In this document: piece after piece, positions 17,831 through 23,557 of the stretch
Position numbering within the stretch: position 1 is the first letter of the stretch
Layout of the letters: each line of letters begins with the position of its first letter
Origin: Bacteroidales bacterium UBA5371
Lineage (GTDB): Bacteria; Bacteroidota; Bacteroidia; Bacteroidales; P3
Length of the DNA stretch: 23,557 nucleotides
Assembly: GCA_002407855.1 (NCBI GenBank)
Contig: DHPF01000004.1
Span: forward strand, 42,714 to 66,270
Direction of reading: 5' to 3'
Translations under genes and position numbers: made by a program
The notes under the pieces: model-generated
Databases searched by the model: none
Seen by the model: only the letters and a program-made list of their open reading frames with translations
Told to the model about the DNA's origin: nothing

Positions 17831-17841
17831 GCGAATAATTT

Positions 17842-18225
17842 ATGAAACAAAATCCATTAGTATCATATATAACAAAACTATCCATTCTTTCAATTATAGT
17901 TTGTTTTATAGGCTTGTTTGCACTCTTTTTCTTGAAAGATTTTATTACAACAAACCTTCCATATTATATAGTTATGTTCTATCTTTGCACATTGATAGGA
18001 TACCTTTTCGTTTATTTCTCTATTAAGAAAGGGAAAATGAAATTTGAGAATATATTTATGATAACTAAGTTTGGGAAGTTATTGGTTTATATTATCGTAT
18101 TCTTAATTGTGTTATGGTTAAAAAAAGAAAGCTTAATTCCTTTTACCATAACATATTTAGTATTGTATGTTATATATTTAGTATTTGACACATTAACTTT
18201 AAAGAATTTTTCAAAGAAAATCTAA
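17842..18225 (+). CDS. Small four-helix membrane protein, possibly AtpI-like
   Basis: A 127-residue protein with four hydrophobic segments at about residues 12-32, 40-60, 75-95 and 98-118 and short Lys-rich loops. Its size, the fact that it follows bactofilin, and the motif FENIFMITKFGKLLVYI remind me of the small membrane protein that in some Bacteroidota stands before ATP synthase atpB. Here no ATP synthase gene follows, so that link is inference. It is 11 bases after bactofilin and 16 bases before the next gene, so it belongs to the same transcript. Confidence 0.6.
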   Translation: MKQNPLVSYITKLSILSIIVCFIGLFALFFLKDFITTNLPYYIVMFYLCTLIGYLFVYFSIKKGKMKFENIFMITKFGKLLVYIIVFLIVLWLKKESLIPFTITYLVLYVIYLVFDTLTLKNFSKKI

Positions 18226-18241
18226 TAATAAAACAAGATAT

Positions 18242-18709
18242 ATGAAAAGTAAAACATTTATTTATTTAGGCACAGCATTAGTGTTAGCTCTTGTAGTTTT
18301 TTTTGGCTGTAAAGAAGAGAAAGAAGACGATTTGATAGAAGGTAAATGGATAGAGAATTTTATCTTAATGGATTCTACTAAAACAGCTTGTCAAAAGAAT
18401 TGCTACCTTCTTTTTGCTCCTTATTCTATTAATTTAGAAGACAGAACAGTTCAAAGATATCAAGGGTGTACTACTTATGACCACTTTATTAATCCCGATA
18501 ACGGCGAGCCTGATTCCACAGAAATACTCCCTCACTATGAACCTGTTGGAAAATATACAATAACAGGTGATACTCTAATAATACTTGATAGAAACCATAT
18601 AACAAACACTTTCGTGATTAGCTGGATTGACTCCAAAGATATGCGTATTAAATCATTGGATTATACAAGTATTATTCCTGGAACATTATACAAAAGGCTT
18701 AAAGATTAA
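18242..18709 (+). CDS. Small lipoprotein, possibly lipocalin-like
   Basis: A 155-residue protein with an N-terminal signal segment (TFIYLGTALVLALVVFFGC) and lipobox cysteine near residue 23, followed by a charged KEEKEDD linker. The mature part begins IEGKWIENFIL and ends IIPGTLYKRL, with alternating strands between (VGKYTITGDTLIIL), the layout of small lipocalin-like lipoproteins common in Bacteroidota. Three further cysteines are present (CQKNC and GC). Its last 11 bases overlap the 3' end of convergent hydE. No partner or ligand can be named. Confidence 0.7.
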   Translation: MKSKTFIYLGTALVLALVVFFGCKEEKEDDLIEGKWIENFILMDSTKTACQKNCYLLFAPYSINLEDRTVQRYQGCTTYDHFINPDNGEPDSTEILPHYEPVGKYTITGDTLIILDRNHITNTFVISWIDSKDMRIKSLDYTSIIPGTLYKRLKD

Positions 18710-19769
18710 AAGCCTTTGAGTCTCCCCACTTTCCATAACCTATTTTATGGTTTATGGATTGCATTTTGCTATGTAGACATTCCTTACATTCATCCGGCTT
18801 ATCTCCAACACAAGCCTTATTAGGATAAATCATATATTCCTCCCTATACTTATTAGGAGTTAGATTAGGCATAATAATATTTGCTCCCGCCAAAACAGCT
18901 TGCTCTCTCCCATTTGTAACAAGAGTTTGATTAGCAGTTGCAGCAACCATATTTATTTTAGGCATAAGCAATCGCAAACAAGCAATCATCTTCATAGTCA
19001 TATTAACCCTCGTTGTATCATCAGCAATCATATCCTTAAACTCAAATAATGGAGTATCTGCATGAGCTATAAAAGGCCCCATACCAACCATTGCAACATT
19101 AATATCTTTAATGAATAGTAAATCATTTGCTAAATCCTCAATGGTTTGAAAAGGAAGTCCAATCATAACACCTGTACCCGCTTGATAACCTATTTCTATC
19201 AAAGAGCGTAAGGCAGATAATCTATTCTTAAAAGAATGTATATCATCGTTAGGGTGAATCTTATAGTACAAATCCTCATTAGTTGTTTCTATTCTTAACA
19301 AGTAGCGGTGAGCTCCTGCTAAAAACCATTCTTTATATACATCTATGCTTTGCTCTCCACATGAAAGAGTAATACCAAGCTTACCATCAGAGAGCTTCTT
19401 TATTTCTTTAAGTAAGTAAGTTATCTTATCGGTAAAAGCCTTATCACTTCTCTCCCCACTTTGTATAGCTAAAGAGCCGTAATTGTAGTCAATAGCCTTT
19501 TTAACACAATCAAAAACCTCCTCATCTTTCATTGTATAGCGAACAACCTTAGCATTAGGCAAACGAACCCCACAATAAAGACAACTCTTTTGGCAACGAT
19601 TAGAATATTCTATTAATCCTCTAAGATAAACCTCATTTCCTATCTCTCTTAGTTTTACCTCTAAGGCTTTACTCAAAAGCTTCTGTATATCGTCTCCTTC
19701 CAAAGAAAGAAGGAAAATTAATTCCTCTTTGGTAAACTCTTTTTTATTTAATATTTCTTCTAAATTCAT
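18699..19769 (-). CDS. hydE: [FeFe]-hydrogenase maturase HydE (radical SAM)
   Basis: A 356-residue radical SAM enzyme that takes part in building the di-iron dithiolate cofactor (H-cluster) of [FeFe] hydrogenase, with HydF and HydG. The radical SAM [4Fe-4S] motif is CQKSCLYC (Cys59, 63, 66), inside SNRCQKSCLYCGVR as in HydE. Near the C-terminus, CVGDKPDECKEC has C-x7-C-x2-C spacing matching the accessory cluster site of Thermotoga HydE. The related biotin synthase and PylB differ here. The LSCGEQ and GLPFQTIEDL regions are typical. It starts at ATG 19767-19769, about 85 bases after a -7 box, and stands alone; hydF, hydG and the hydrogenase must lie elsewhere. Confidence 0.88.
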   Translation of the reverse strand: MNLEEILNKKEFTKEELIFLLSLEGDDIQKLLSKALEVKLREIGNEVYLRGLIEYSNRCQKSCLYCGVRLPNAKVVRYTMKDEEVFDCVKKAIDYNYGSLAIQSGERSDKAFTDKITYLLKEIKKLSDGKLGITLSCGEQSIDVYKEWFLAGAHRYLLRIETTNEDLYYKIHPNDDIHSFKNRLSALRSLIEIGYQAGTGVMIGLPFQTIEDLANDLLFIKDINVAMVGMGPFIAHADTPLFEFKDMIADDTTRVNMTMKMIACLRLLMPKINMVAATANQTLVTNGREQAVLAGANIIMPNLTPNKYREEYMIYPNKACVGDKPDECKECLHSKMQSINHKIGYGKWGDSKAFNL

Positions 19770-19852
19770 ATTCAGTAAAGTTATTGTAAATAATAACGCT
19801 TTTAATCCTATTATATTTTGATTATTAAGCCTATATTTTTTAAATAAGATTG

Positions 19853-19860
19853 CAAAGATA
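19853..19860 (-). promoter_or_regulatory. -7 box TATCTTTG of hydE
   Basis: On the minus strand TATCTTTGCAA matches TAnnTTTG. A TTTTG lies 15-16 bases upstream (19876-19880), a little close for an ideal -33 element. The transcript would start about 80 bases before the hydE ATG. Confidence 0.45.
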
Positions 19861-19913
19861 AGGATAAAGCTCTTGCAAAAGAGAATAATATAGTAAAAAC
19901 TTAACTAAGAGTG

Positions 19914-19943
19914 TTGGATATATTGAAAAAAGTTGTACTTTTG
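19914..19943 (+). promoter_or_regulatory. Promoter of the SRP RNA gene
   Basis: TTGG at 19914-19917 and TACTTTTG at 19936-19943 form a well-spaced (18 bases) -33 / -7 pair. The RNA 5' end, inferred from its terminal helix, is seven bases after the -7 box, as expected. Confidence 0.6.
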
Positions 19944-19949
19944 CATTCT

Positions 19950-20046
19950 GGGTAAGTCTTACACGACCAGCTCCCTTTGAACTCCCCCAGGGCAGGAATG
20001 CAGCAAGGTAATTAGGTTGTAGCGGTGCGATGTAAGTAGCTTACCC
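19950..20046 (+). ncRNA. ffs: Signal recognition particle RNA (small bacterial type)
   Basis: A ~97-base RNA that binds Ffh and directs nascent membrane proteins to FtsY. The ends pair (GGGTAAG 19950-19956 with CTTACCC 20040-20046), followed inward by TTACA (19959-19963) with TGTAA (20031-20035). The apical part contains CCCCCAGGGCAGGAATGC then AGCAAGG, the conserved asymmetric loop and GGAA-type tetraloop region of SRP domain IV. A promoter precedes it and a T-run follows. It is a short form without an Alu domain. Confidence 0.88.
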
Positions 20047-20052
20047 TTTTTT
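20034..20052 (+). terminator. Terminator of the SRP RNA
   Basis: Six T residues (20047-20052) directly follow the 3' strand of the terminal helix, so the RNA's own closing stem probably acts as the intrinsic terminator. The mltG stop on the other strand is only 14 bases further. Confidence 0.6.
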
Positions 20053-20065
20053 ATTACCTTTCCTA

Positions 20066-21088
20066 TTAATAAATCTCCCTTTCATTCAGAGCTTTTTGGT
20101 ATTTCCTTGCATTTTCGTAGTGTTCATTTAGACTTGAAGTGAAATTATGATTTCCTGAAAAGTCTTCCTTGGCACAAAAGAAAAGATAGTCGTGTTTCTG
20201 ATAGTTTAAGACAGCATCAATTGAAGCTATACTTGGAATGCAAATAGGATTGGGCGGAAGCCCTATGTTGCGGTAGGTGTTGAAAGGTGATTCAACCCCA
20301 AGCATACGCCCTGTTATACGTTTTATTGTGAAGTCTGATAAGGCATACTTAATGGTTGGGTCGGCTTGAAGAGGCATATTCTTTTTAAGCCTATTGATAT
20401 AAACCCCTGCAATTATAGGTTTCTCCGCATTTTGATTAGTTTCCTCCTCCACAATACTTGCAATGGTCATAACTTCTAACTTAGTATAACCAATGGAATC
20501 AAGTCTTTGTTTACGCTTATTCCAAAATACCCGCTGCTCATTATACATTCTTTTAATGAAATCTTCAACCTTTGTATCCCAATAAACCTCATATGTGTTA
20601 GGAATAAAGAGTGTGATAGAAGATAAAGAGTCTAAATCATATTGCTTTAAGAATGCATTATCGTTTAGCTTAGAAAGAAGTTCTGGTTTAGTAAAAGCCA
20701 ATTCCTTATCTAACTTTTCGGCTAATTCTTCTTTTGTTCTTGATTTACCAATAACAAGCCTCATTGGGGTTTGATGCCCTTTGGCAAGCATATTAACCAT
20801 TTTGCCAACTGTCATACCCTTTTTAATCTCGTAGCGTCCCGAATGCACTTTTTCGTATTTGAGAACAAAGGAATAGGCTTTAAATGCAAAGGTATTAAAT
20901 ATTATATCCTGAGATTTGATTGCCTGCATCACCTGTTCCTTATTGGAGTTAGGATATATATATATGTATGTTTTATCTTGCAAAACATCTACCTTGGCAG
21001 TGAAAAGATAGATTGAAAATAGTATAATAGAAATAAAAGCTGCCAATAAAGGAATAATCCACCCTATATTCTTTTTAAAATAATTCAT
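20066..21088 (-). CDS. mltG: Endolytic murein transglycosylase MltG
   Basis: A 340-residue inner-membrane protein that cleaves nascent glycan strands and so sets peptidoglycan chain length. One N-terminal membrane helix (~10-31) is followed by a LysM-like region (~35-110) and the YceG catalytic domain. The catalytic motif ASIVEEETNQ places the active-site glutamate at about residue 214, and the downstream VYINRLKKNMPLQADPTIKYAL and GLPPNPICIPSIASIDA blocks are typical. Length fits the family. It lies 58 bases after the GNAT gene on the same strand and may share its transcript. It converges with the SRP RNA gene. Confidence 0.92.
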   Translation of the reverse strand: MNYFKKNIGWIIPLLAAFISIILFSIYLFTAKVDVLQDKTYIYIYPNSNKEQVMQAIKSQDIIFNTFAFKAYSFVLKYEKVHSGRYEIKKGMTVGKMVNMLAKGHQTPMRLVIGKSRTKEELAEKLDKELAFTKPELLSKLNDNAFLKQYDLDSLSSITLFIPNTYEVYWDTKVEDFIKRMYNEQRVFWNKRKQRLDSIGYTKLEVMTIASIVEEETNQNAEKPIIAGVYINRLKKNMPLQADPTIKYALSDFTIKRITGRMLGVESPFNTYRNIGLPPNPICIPSIASIDAVLNYQKHDYLFFCAKEDFSGNHNFTSSLNEHYENARKYQKALNEREIY

Positions 21089-21146
21089 TGTCTTGTTTTA
21101 CGATTTGTTGTTTAGTTATTGTATTTCATACTTTGAGCCTTAAATC

Positions 21147-21671
21147 TTATCTATTTATAAGTATTTTCTGAAATACTAATACATCAATATACTTATCTGT
21201 TTTCTTAATCCACTCTTTTAAGGTTGCAGTATGTTTATAGCCTGCTTTCTGAAAAAGATTTAAACTTGCAATATTGTCTTCTGAGATATAGGCATAAATC
21301 TGATGAAGATTGAGTATTTCCAAAGCATATTTCTCTATCCACAATAGAGCATTAAAGGCAATATACTTTCGTCTGTGGTTTCCCTGGTGAATAAAAATTC
21401 CTATCCCTGCCCTTTGGTGTTGAGGGTCTAAGTCATATAAATCCACGCAACCAACAGTTTGAATTCTGGTATCCTTATCAACATCAATCATAAAGCGAAC
21501 CTGCTTGGTGGAATAAATATCCTCATTTTGGGTACTTTTGACGTATTGTTCGATTGCATAATGTGAAAAAGGAGCTCTTGTAGAGCTTACTCCCCAAAGA
21601 GAATAGGTGTTTTCCCATTCATAAATCAAATCCGCATCACTTATCTCTACGGCTCTTAATCTTAAATTCAT
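21147..21671 (-). CDS. GNAT-family N-acetyltransferase
   Basis: A 174-residue cytoplasmic acetyltransferase of the RimJ/SpeG-like branch. It opens LRAVEISDADLIYEWEN; the acetyl-CoA binding motif is HQRAGIGIFI (~85-94, a variant of the Q/RxxGxG/A signature). The C-terminal half has NLHQIYAYISEDNIASLNLFQKAGY, the usual strand-helix of the family. The substrate (polyamine, amino sugar, antibiotic or protein N-terminus) cannot be told. mltG lies downstream on the same strand, probably cotranscribed. Confidence 0.85.
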   Translation of the reverse strand: MNLRLRAVEISDADLIYEWENTYSLWGVSSTRAPFSHYAIEQYVKSTQNEDIYSTKQVRFMIDVDKDTRIQTVGCVDLYDLDPQHQRAGIGIFIHQGNHRRKYIAFNALLWIEKYALEILNLHQIYAYISEDNIASLNLFQKAGYKHTATLKEWIKKTDKYIDVLVFQKILINR

Positions 21672-21691
21672 AGTTTCTAAACTTATGTTTG

Positions 21692-21699
21692 CAAATATA
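21692..21699 (-). promoter_or_regulatory. -7 box TATATTTG of the GNAT gene
   Basis: On the minus strand TATATTTGCAA matches TAnnTTTG, 20 bases before the GNAT ATG. The -33 element is not clear. Confidence 0.4.
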
Positions 21700-21739
21700 G
21701 AAATAAATACAATAATCTAAATAAAATAACAAGATAATA

Positions 21740-21844
21740 ATCAAAAAAGATAAGCTCAAATTGAAACTTGATTATAATTTATTAGAATCAAAAGATAATT
21801 TGTTAGAATCAAAAGATAATTTACTAGAATCAAGTTCTATTTTT
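21740..21844. repeat. 21-bp tandem array E (five units, TTAGAATCAA orientation)
   Basis: Units start at 21740, 21761, 21782, 21803 and 21824. Units 3 and 4 are nearly identical (TTAGAATCAAAAGATAATTT), unit 5 begins CTAGAATCAAG, and units 1-2 are divergent, unit 2 carrying the inverted core CTTGATTATAA. The array fills the middle of the divergent gap between the GNAT and Ptb-like genes. The + strand is open in the repeat phase from 21725 to about 21898, but an ATG appears only after the repeats. The rest of the gap contains only promoter boxes. Confidence 0.9.
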
Positions 21845-21947
21845 TTGTTTCTTCAAGGGGATATTATGTATATTGGTTCTATATTAAGTAAGAATGTTTA
21901 AACCCAAGAGCAATCAAAGAGATGATAAATTTTAAAGGATTTAAAGG

Positions 21948-21978
21948 TTGGTAATTTGCAATAAACTAAGTACCTTTG
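21948..21978 (+). promoter_or_regulatory. Promoter of the Ptb-like gene
   Basis: TTGG at 21948-21951 and TACCTTTG at 21971-21978 match the -33 / -7 pair with a 19-base spacer. The leader to the ATG at 22025 would be about 40 bases. Confidence 0.55.
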
Positions 21979-22024
21979 CAAATTAATTAAACTTTAATTT
22001 CAAACACATAAATATTTAAACAAA

Positions 22025-22930
22025 ATGATTACAAAATTAGATCAAATTATTGAAGCCGTACAGCTTAAAGGCAAGAAAAGATTAGTTGCTGCCTATGCTA
22101 ACGACTCGCATACAATTGGTGCAACATCAATGGCAATAGATTTGGGAATTATTGACGCAACATTAGTTGGAGATATAGAAACCATAAAGAAGGTTTGTCA
22201 AGAAGAAGGTATTGATGTAAATAAATACAAATTAGTTCAAGAGGCTAACGAACAAGCAGCAGCAAATTTAGCTGTTAAGTTGATTAACGAGGGTGAAGGT
22301 GATTTTTTAATGAAAGGGCTTTGCACAACAGATAAATATATGCGTGCTATCCTAAATAAAGAAACCGGATTAATGCCTGGGGGAAAACCTGTTTTATCTC
22401 ACGTTGCAGTTTTTGAAGTTCCTACTTACCACAAACTTCTTATCTGTTCTGACGTTGCGGTTATTCCTGCACCGGAATTTAATCAAAAGGTGGCAATAAC
22501 CAATTACGTTATCAATACTGCGAAAGTTCTTCAAATTGACACTCCAAAGGTAGCTCTTATTGCTGCAACTGAACAAGTATCGGTTGGAATGCCAGCTTGC
22601 GTTGATGCTGCTGTGATTGCTGCCATGGGTGGTAGAGGACAAATTAAGGGAGCAATAATTGACGGACCTTTAGCTATGGACGTGGCAATTGATAAGGAGA
22701 GTGTGCAAATCAAAAAGCTAAAAGGTGAGGTTGCAGGCAATGCAGATTGTTTGGTTTTCCCTAATATAGAATCAGGAAACGTGTTTTATAAGACTGCAAC
22801 TAAGTTTGCAGGTGCAGAACTTGCAGCAATGGTTGTTGGAGCAAAGGTTCCATGCGTTTTGTCTTCAAGAGGCGATTCTACAAAAACAAAAATGTATTCC
22901 ATAGCCCTTGCAGCCCTTTCTTGCAAGTAA
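22025..22930 (+). CDS. ptb: Phosphate butyryltransferase-type acyltransferase
   Basis: A 301-residue enzyme of the phosphate acetyl/butyryltransferase family (PF01515), converting butyryl-CoA (or a related acyl-CoA) and phosphate to acyl-phosphate and CoA. Length matches Ptb rather than the longer Pta. Conserved stretches include FLMKGLCTTDKYMRAIL, LSHVAVFEVP, ICSDVAVIPAP and VFPNIESGNVFYK near the C-terminus. Acyl-phosphate would feed butyrate kinase for ATP, but no buk lies next to it; the following gene is a PAS protein behind a terminator. Acetyl- or branched-chain acyl-CoA remain possible substrates. The gene has its own promoter and terminator, so it is monocistronic. Confidence 0.85.
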   Translation: MITKLDQIIEAVQLKGKKRLVAAYANDSHTIGATSMAIDLGIIDATLVGDIETIKKVCQEEGIDVNKYKLVQEANEQAAANLAVKLINEGEGDFLMKGLCTTDKYMRAILNKETGLMPGGKPVLSHVAVFEVPTYHKLLICSDVAVIPAPEFNQKVAITNYVINTAKVLQIDTPKVALIAATEQVSVGMPACVDAAVIAAMGGRGQIKGAIIDGPLAMDVAIDKESVQIKKLKGEVAGNADCLVFPNIESGNVFYKTATKFAGAELAAMVVGAKVPCVLSSRGDSTKTKMYSIALAALSCK

Positions 22931-22949
22931 AGAAAGATAATCCCACATC

Positions 22950-22987
22950 AAAAAAGCTTTAAGACAAACCAACTTAAAGCTTTTTTT
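22950..22987 (+). terminator. Rho-independent terminator after the Ptb-like gene
   Basis: AAAAAAGCTTTAAG (22950-22963) pairs perfectly with CTTAAAGCTTTTTT (22973-22986) across a nine-base loop and ends in seven T residues. It starts 19 bases after the stop codon; the A-run opposite the T-run could let it work in both directions. Confidence 0.8.
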
Positions 22988-22990
22988 GTT

Positions 22991-22998
22991 TAGTTTTG
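22991..22998 (+). promoter_or_regulatory. -7 box TAGTTTTG of the PAS gene
   Basis: TAGTTTTGCAT matches TAnnTTTG just after the terminator T-run and 33 bases before the ATG at 23032. The -33 position falls within the terminator stem and shows no TTG. Confidence 0.45.
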
Positions 22999-23031
22999 CA
23001 TTCAAATTAAATATCAAAATAAAAAAATAAT

Positions 23032-23370
23032 ATGGAAAATTGGGCTAACGAACTGCCTTTTGTGGCTATAACCATCTCAGATAAAAACGGAAAGATTATT
23101 GATATGAACCAAAGAAGCGTTATTACCTTTCAATCCTCGGGCGGCAAACAACTTATTGGCAAAGACCTAATGGACTGCCACTCCCAAAGAGCAAAAGATA
23201 TGATAGAACAAATGATGCAAAGCCCTCAAACAAACGCCTATACCATAGATAAACAAGGACTAAGAAAGCTTATTTATCAAACCCCATGGTATGAAAACGG
23301 AGCCTTTGGAGGTTTGGTTGAATTCTCTATTGTAATCCCTAAGGATATGCCCCATTACGTAAGAGGGTAA
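23032..23370 (+). CDS. Single-domain PAS sensor protein
   Basis: A 112-residue soluble protein made of one PAS domain: LPFVAITISDKNGKIIDMNQ opens the first strand pair, GGKQLIGKDLMDCHSQRAKDMIEQMM is the helical belt, and YENGAFGGLVEFSIVI the last strands. The GKDLMDCH segment resembles the GRDVRDCHPP region of the PAS domain in DUF438-type proteins, where Cys or His may bind a cofactor, but binding here is inference. There is no kinase, cyclase or DNA-binding domain, so it would act by binding a ligand or another protein. It has its own promoter box and is followed by a 22-bp repeat array. Confidence 0.8.
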   Translation: MENWANELPFVAITISDKNGKIIDMNQRSVITFQSSGGKQLIGKDLMDCHSQRAKDMIEQMMQSPQTNAYTIDKQGLRKLIYQTPWYENGAFGGLVEFSIVIPKDMPHYVRG

Positions 23371-23432
23371 TTTCATTATAATCAAACCATTTAAGCAATT
23401 ATTTAACGCATAATTTGATTAAAAAGAAACGT

Positions 23433-23557
23433 AACGCCATCAGAAAAATCCCAACGCCTATTGAAAATAATTTCAACGCCTATCGAAAAATATTTCAACG
23501 CCTATTGAAAAATATTTCAACGCCTATTGAAAAATATTTCAACGCCTATTAGGATTT
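23433..23557. repeat. 22-bp tandem array F (AACGCC units), runs off the window
   Basis: AACGCC recurs at 23433, 23453, 23475, 23497, 23519 and 23541, spaced 20, 22, 22, 22 and 22 bases. The unit is AACGCCTATTGAAAAATATT plus TC. The first copies are degenerate and the last is cut by the window edge. It is unrelated in sequence to the 21-bp family, and 22 is not a multiple of three, so it is not a peptide repeat. Units are contiguous without unique spacers. Confidence 0.92.

Noticed and set aside
21825..21850. Terminator from TAGAA/TTCTA plus T-run
   Set aside because: The stem is only five A/T-rich pairs, and it faces a divergent gap where no + strand gene ends.
23433..23557. CRISPR array
   Set aside because: The units are contiguous, near-identical 22-base copies with no unique spacers, and no cas gene is in view.

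Overview
The window is about two-thirds A+T and looks like chromosome of an anaerobic member of the Bacteroidota, probably Bacteroidales. The evidence is a type IX secretion (T9SS) cargo protein with a C-terminal sorting domain, a PorW/SprE-like T9SS lipoprotein, a FISUMP-domain protein, a DUF5723-like outer-membrane barrel, a short Bacteroidota-type SRP RNA, and many promoters with the TAnnTTTG -7 box of this phylum. The [FeFe]-hydrogenase maturase HydE and a phosphate butyryltransferase-type enzyme point to fermentative, hydrogen-linked anaerobic metabolism. I see no phage, integrase, transposase, tRNA or CRISPR array; most genes are housekeeping or envelope genes.

Layout. Positions 1-2720: a 21-bp tandem array, a YidE/AspT-type transporter and a ZupT-like zinc transporter, both on +. 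2751-4652: an ABC-F (Uup-like) ATPase on -. 4653-6442: an intergenic palindrome with 21-bp units, then a secreted T9SS cargo with seven ~29-residue repeats. 6446-7750: an MFS exporter on -. 7855-8595: a FISUMP protein. 8602-8685: a second 21-bp array, followed by an ABC-2 export pair, a large lipoprotein and a DUF5723-like barrel broken by a one-base frameshift (8696-14144). 14145-14555: a gap with a third 21-bp array and a possible 45-codon gene. 14556-18709: PorW/SprE-like TPR lipoprotein, bactofilin, small membrane protein and small lipoprotein, in an operon-like run. 18699-21671: hydE (-), SRP RNA (+), mltG (-) and a GNAT acetyltransferase (-). 21672-22024: another 21-bp array and a promoter. 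22025-23370: a Ptb-like enzyme with a clear terminator, then a single-domain PAS protein. 23433-23557: an unrelated 22-bp tandem array running off the window.

The least explained element is a family of 21-bp tandem units built on TTAGAATCAA/TTGATTCTAA. It occupies five separate intergenic regions. Unit length is exactly seven codons and also two turns of B-DNA; in one reading phase the units spell leucine-spaced heptads (LESxxxx). Whether this is a noncoding protein-binding or structural element, or a source of very small coiled-coil peptides, cannot be settled from sequence alone. PorW/SprE, the sorting-domain cargo, the barrel and the lipoproteins show a cell that invests in outer-membrane export.
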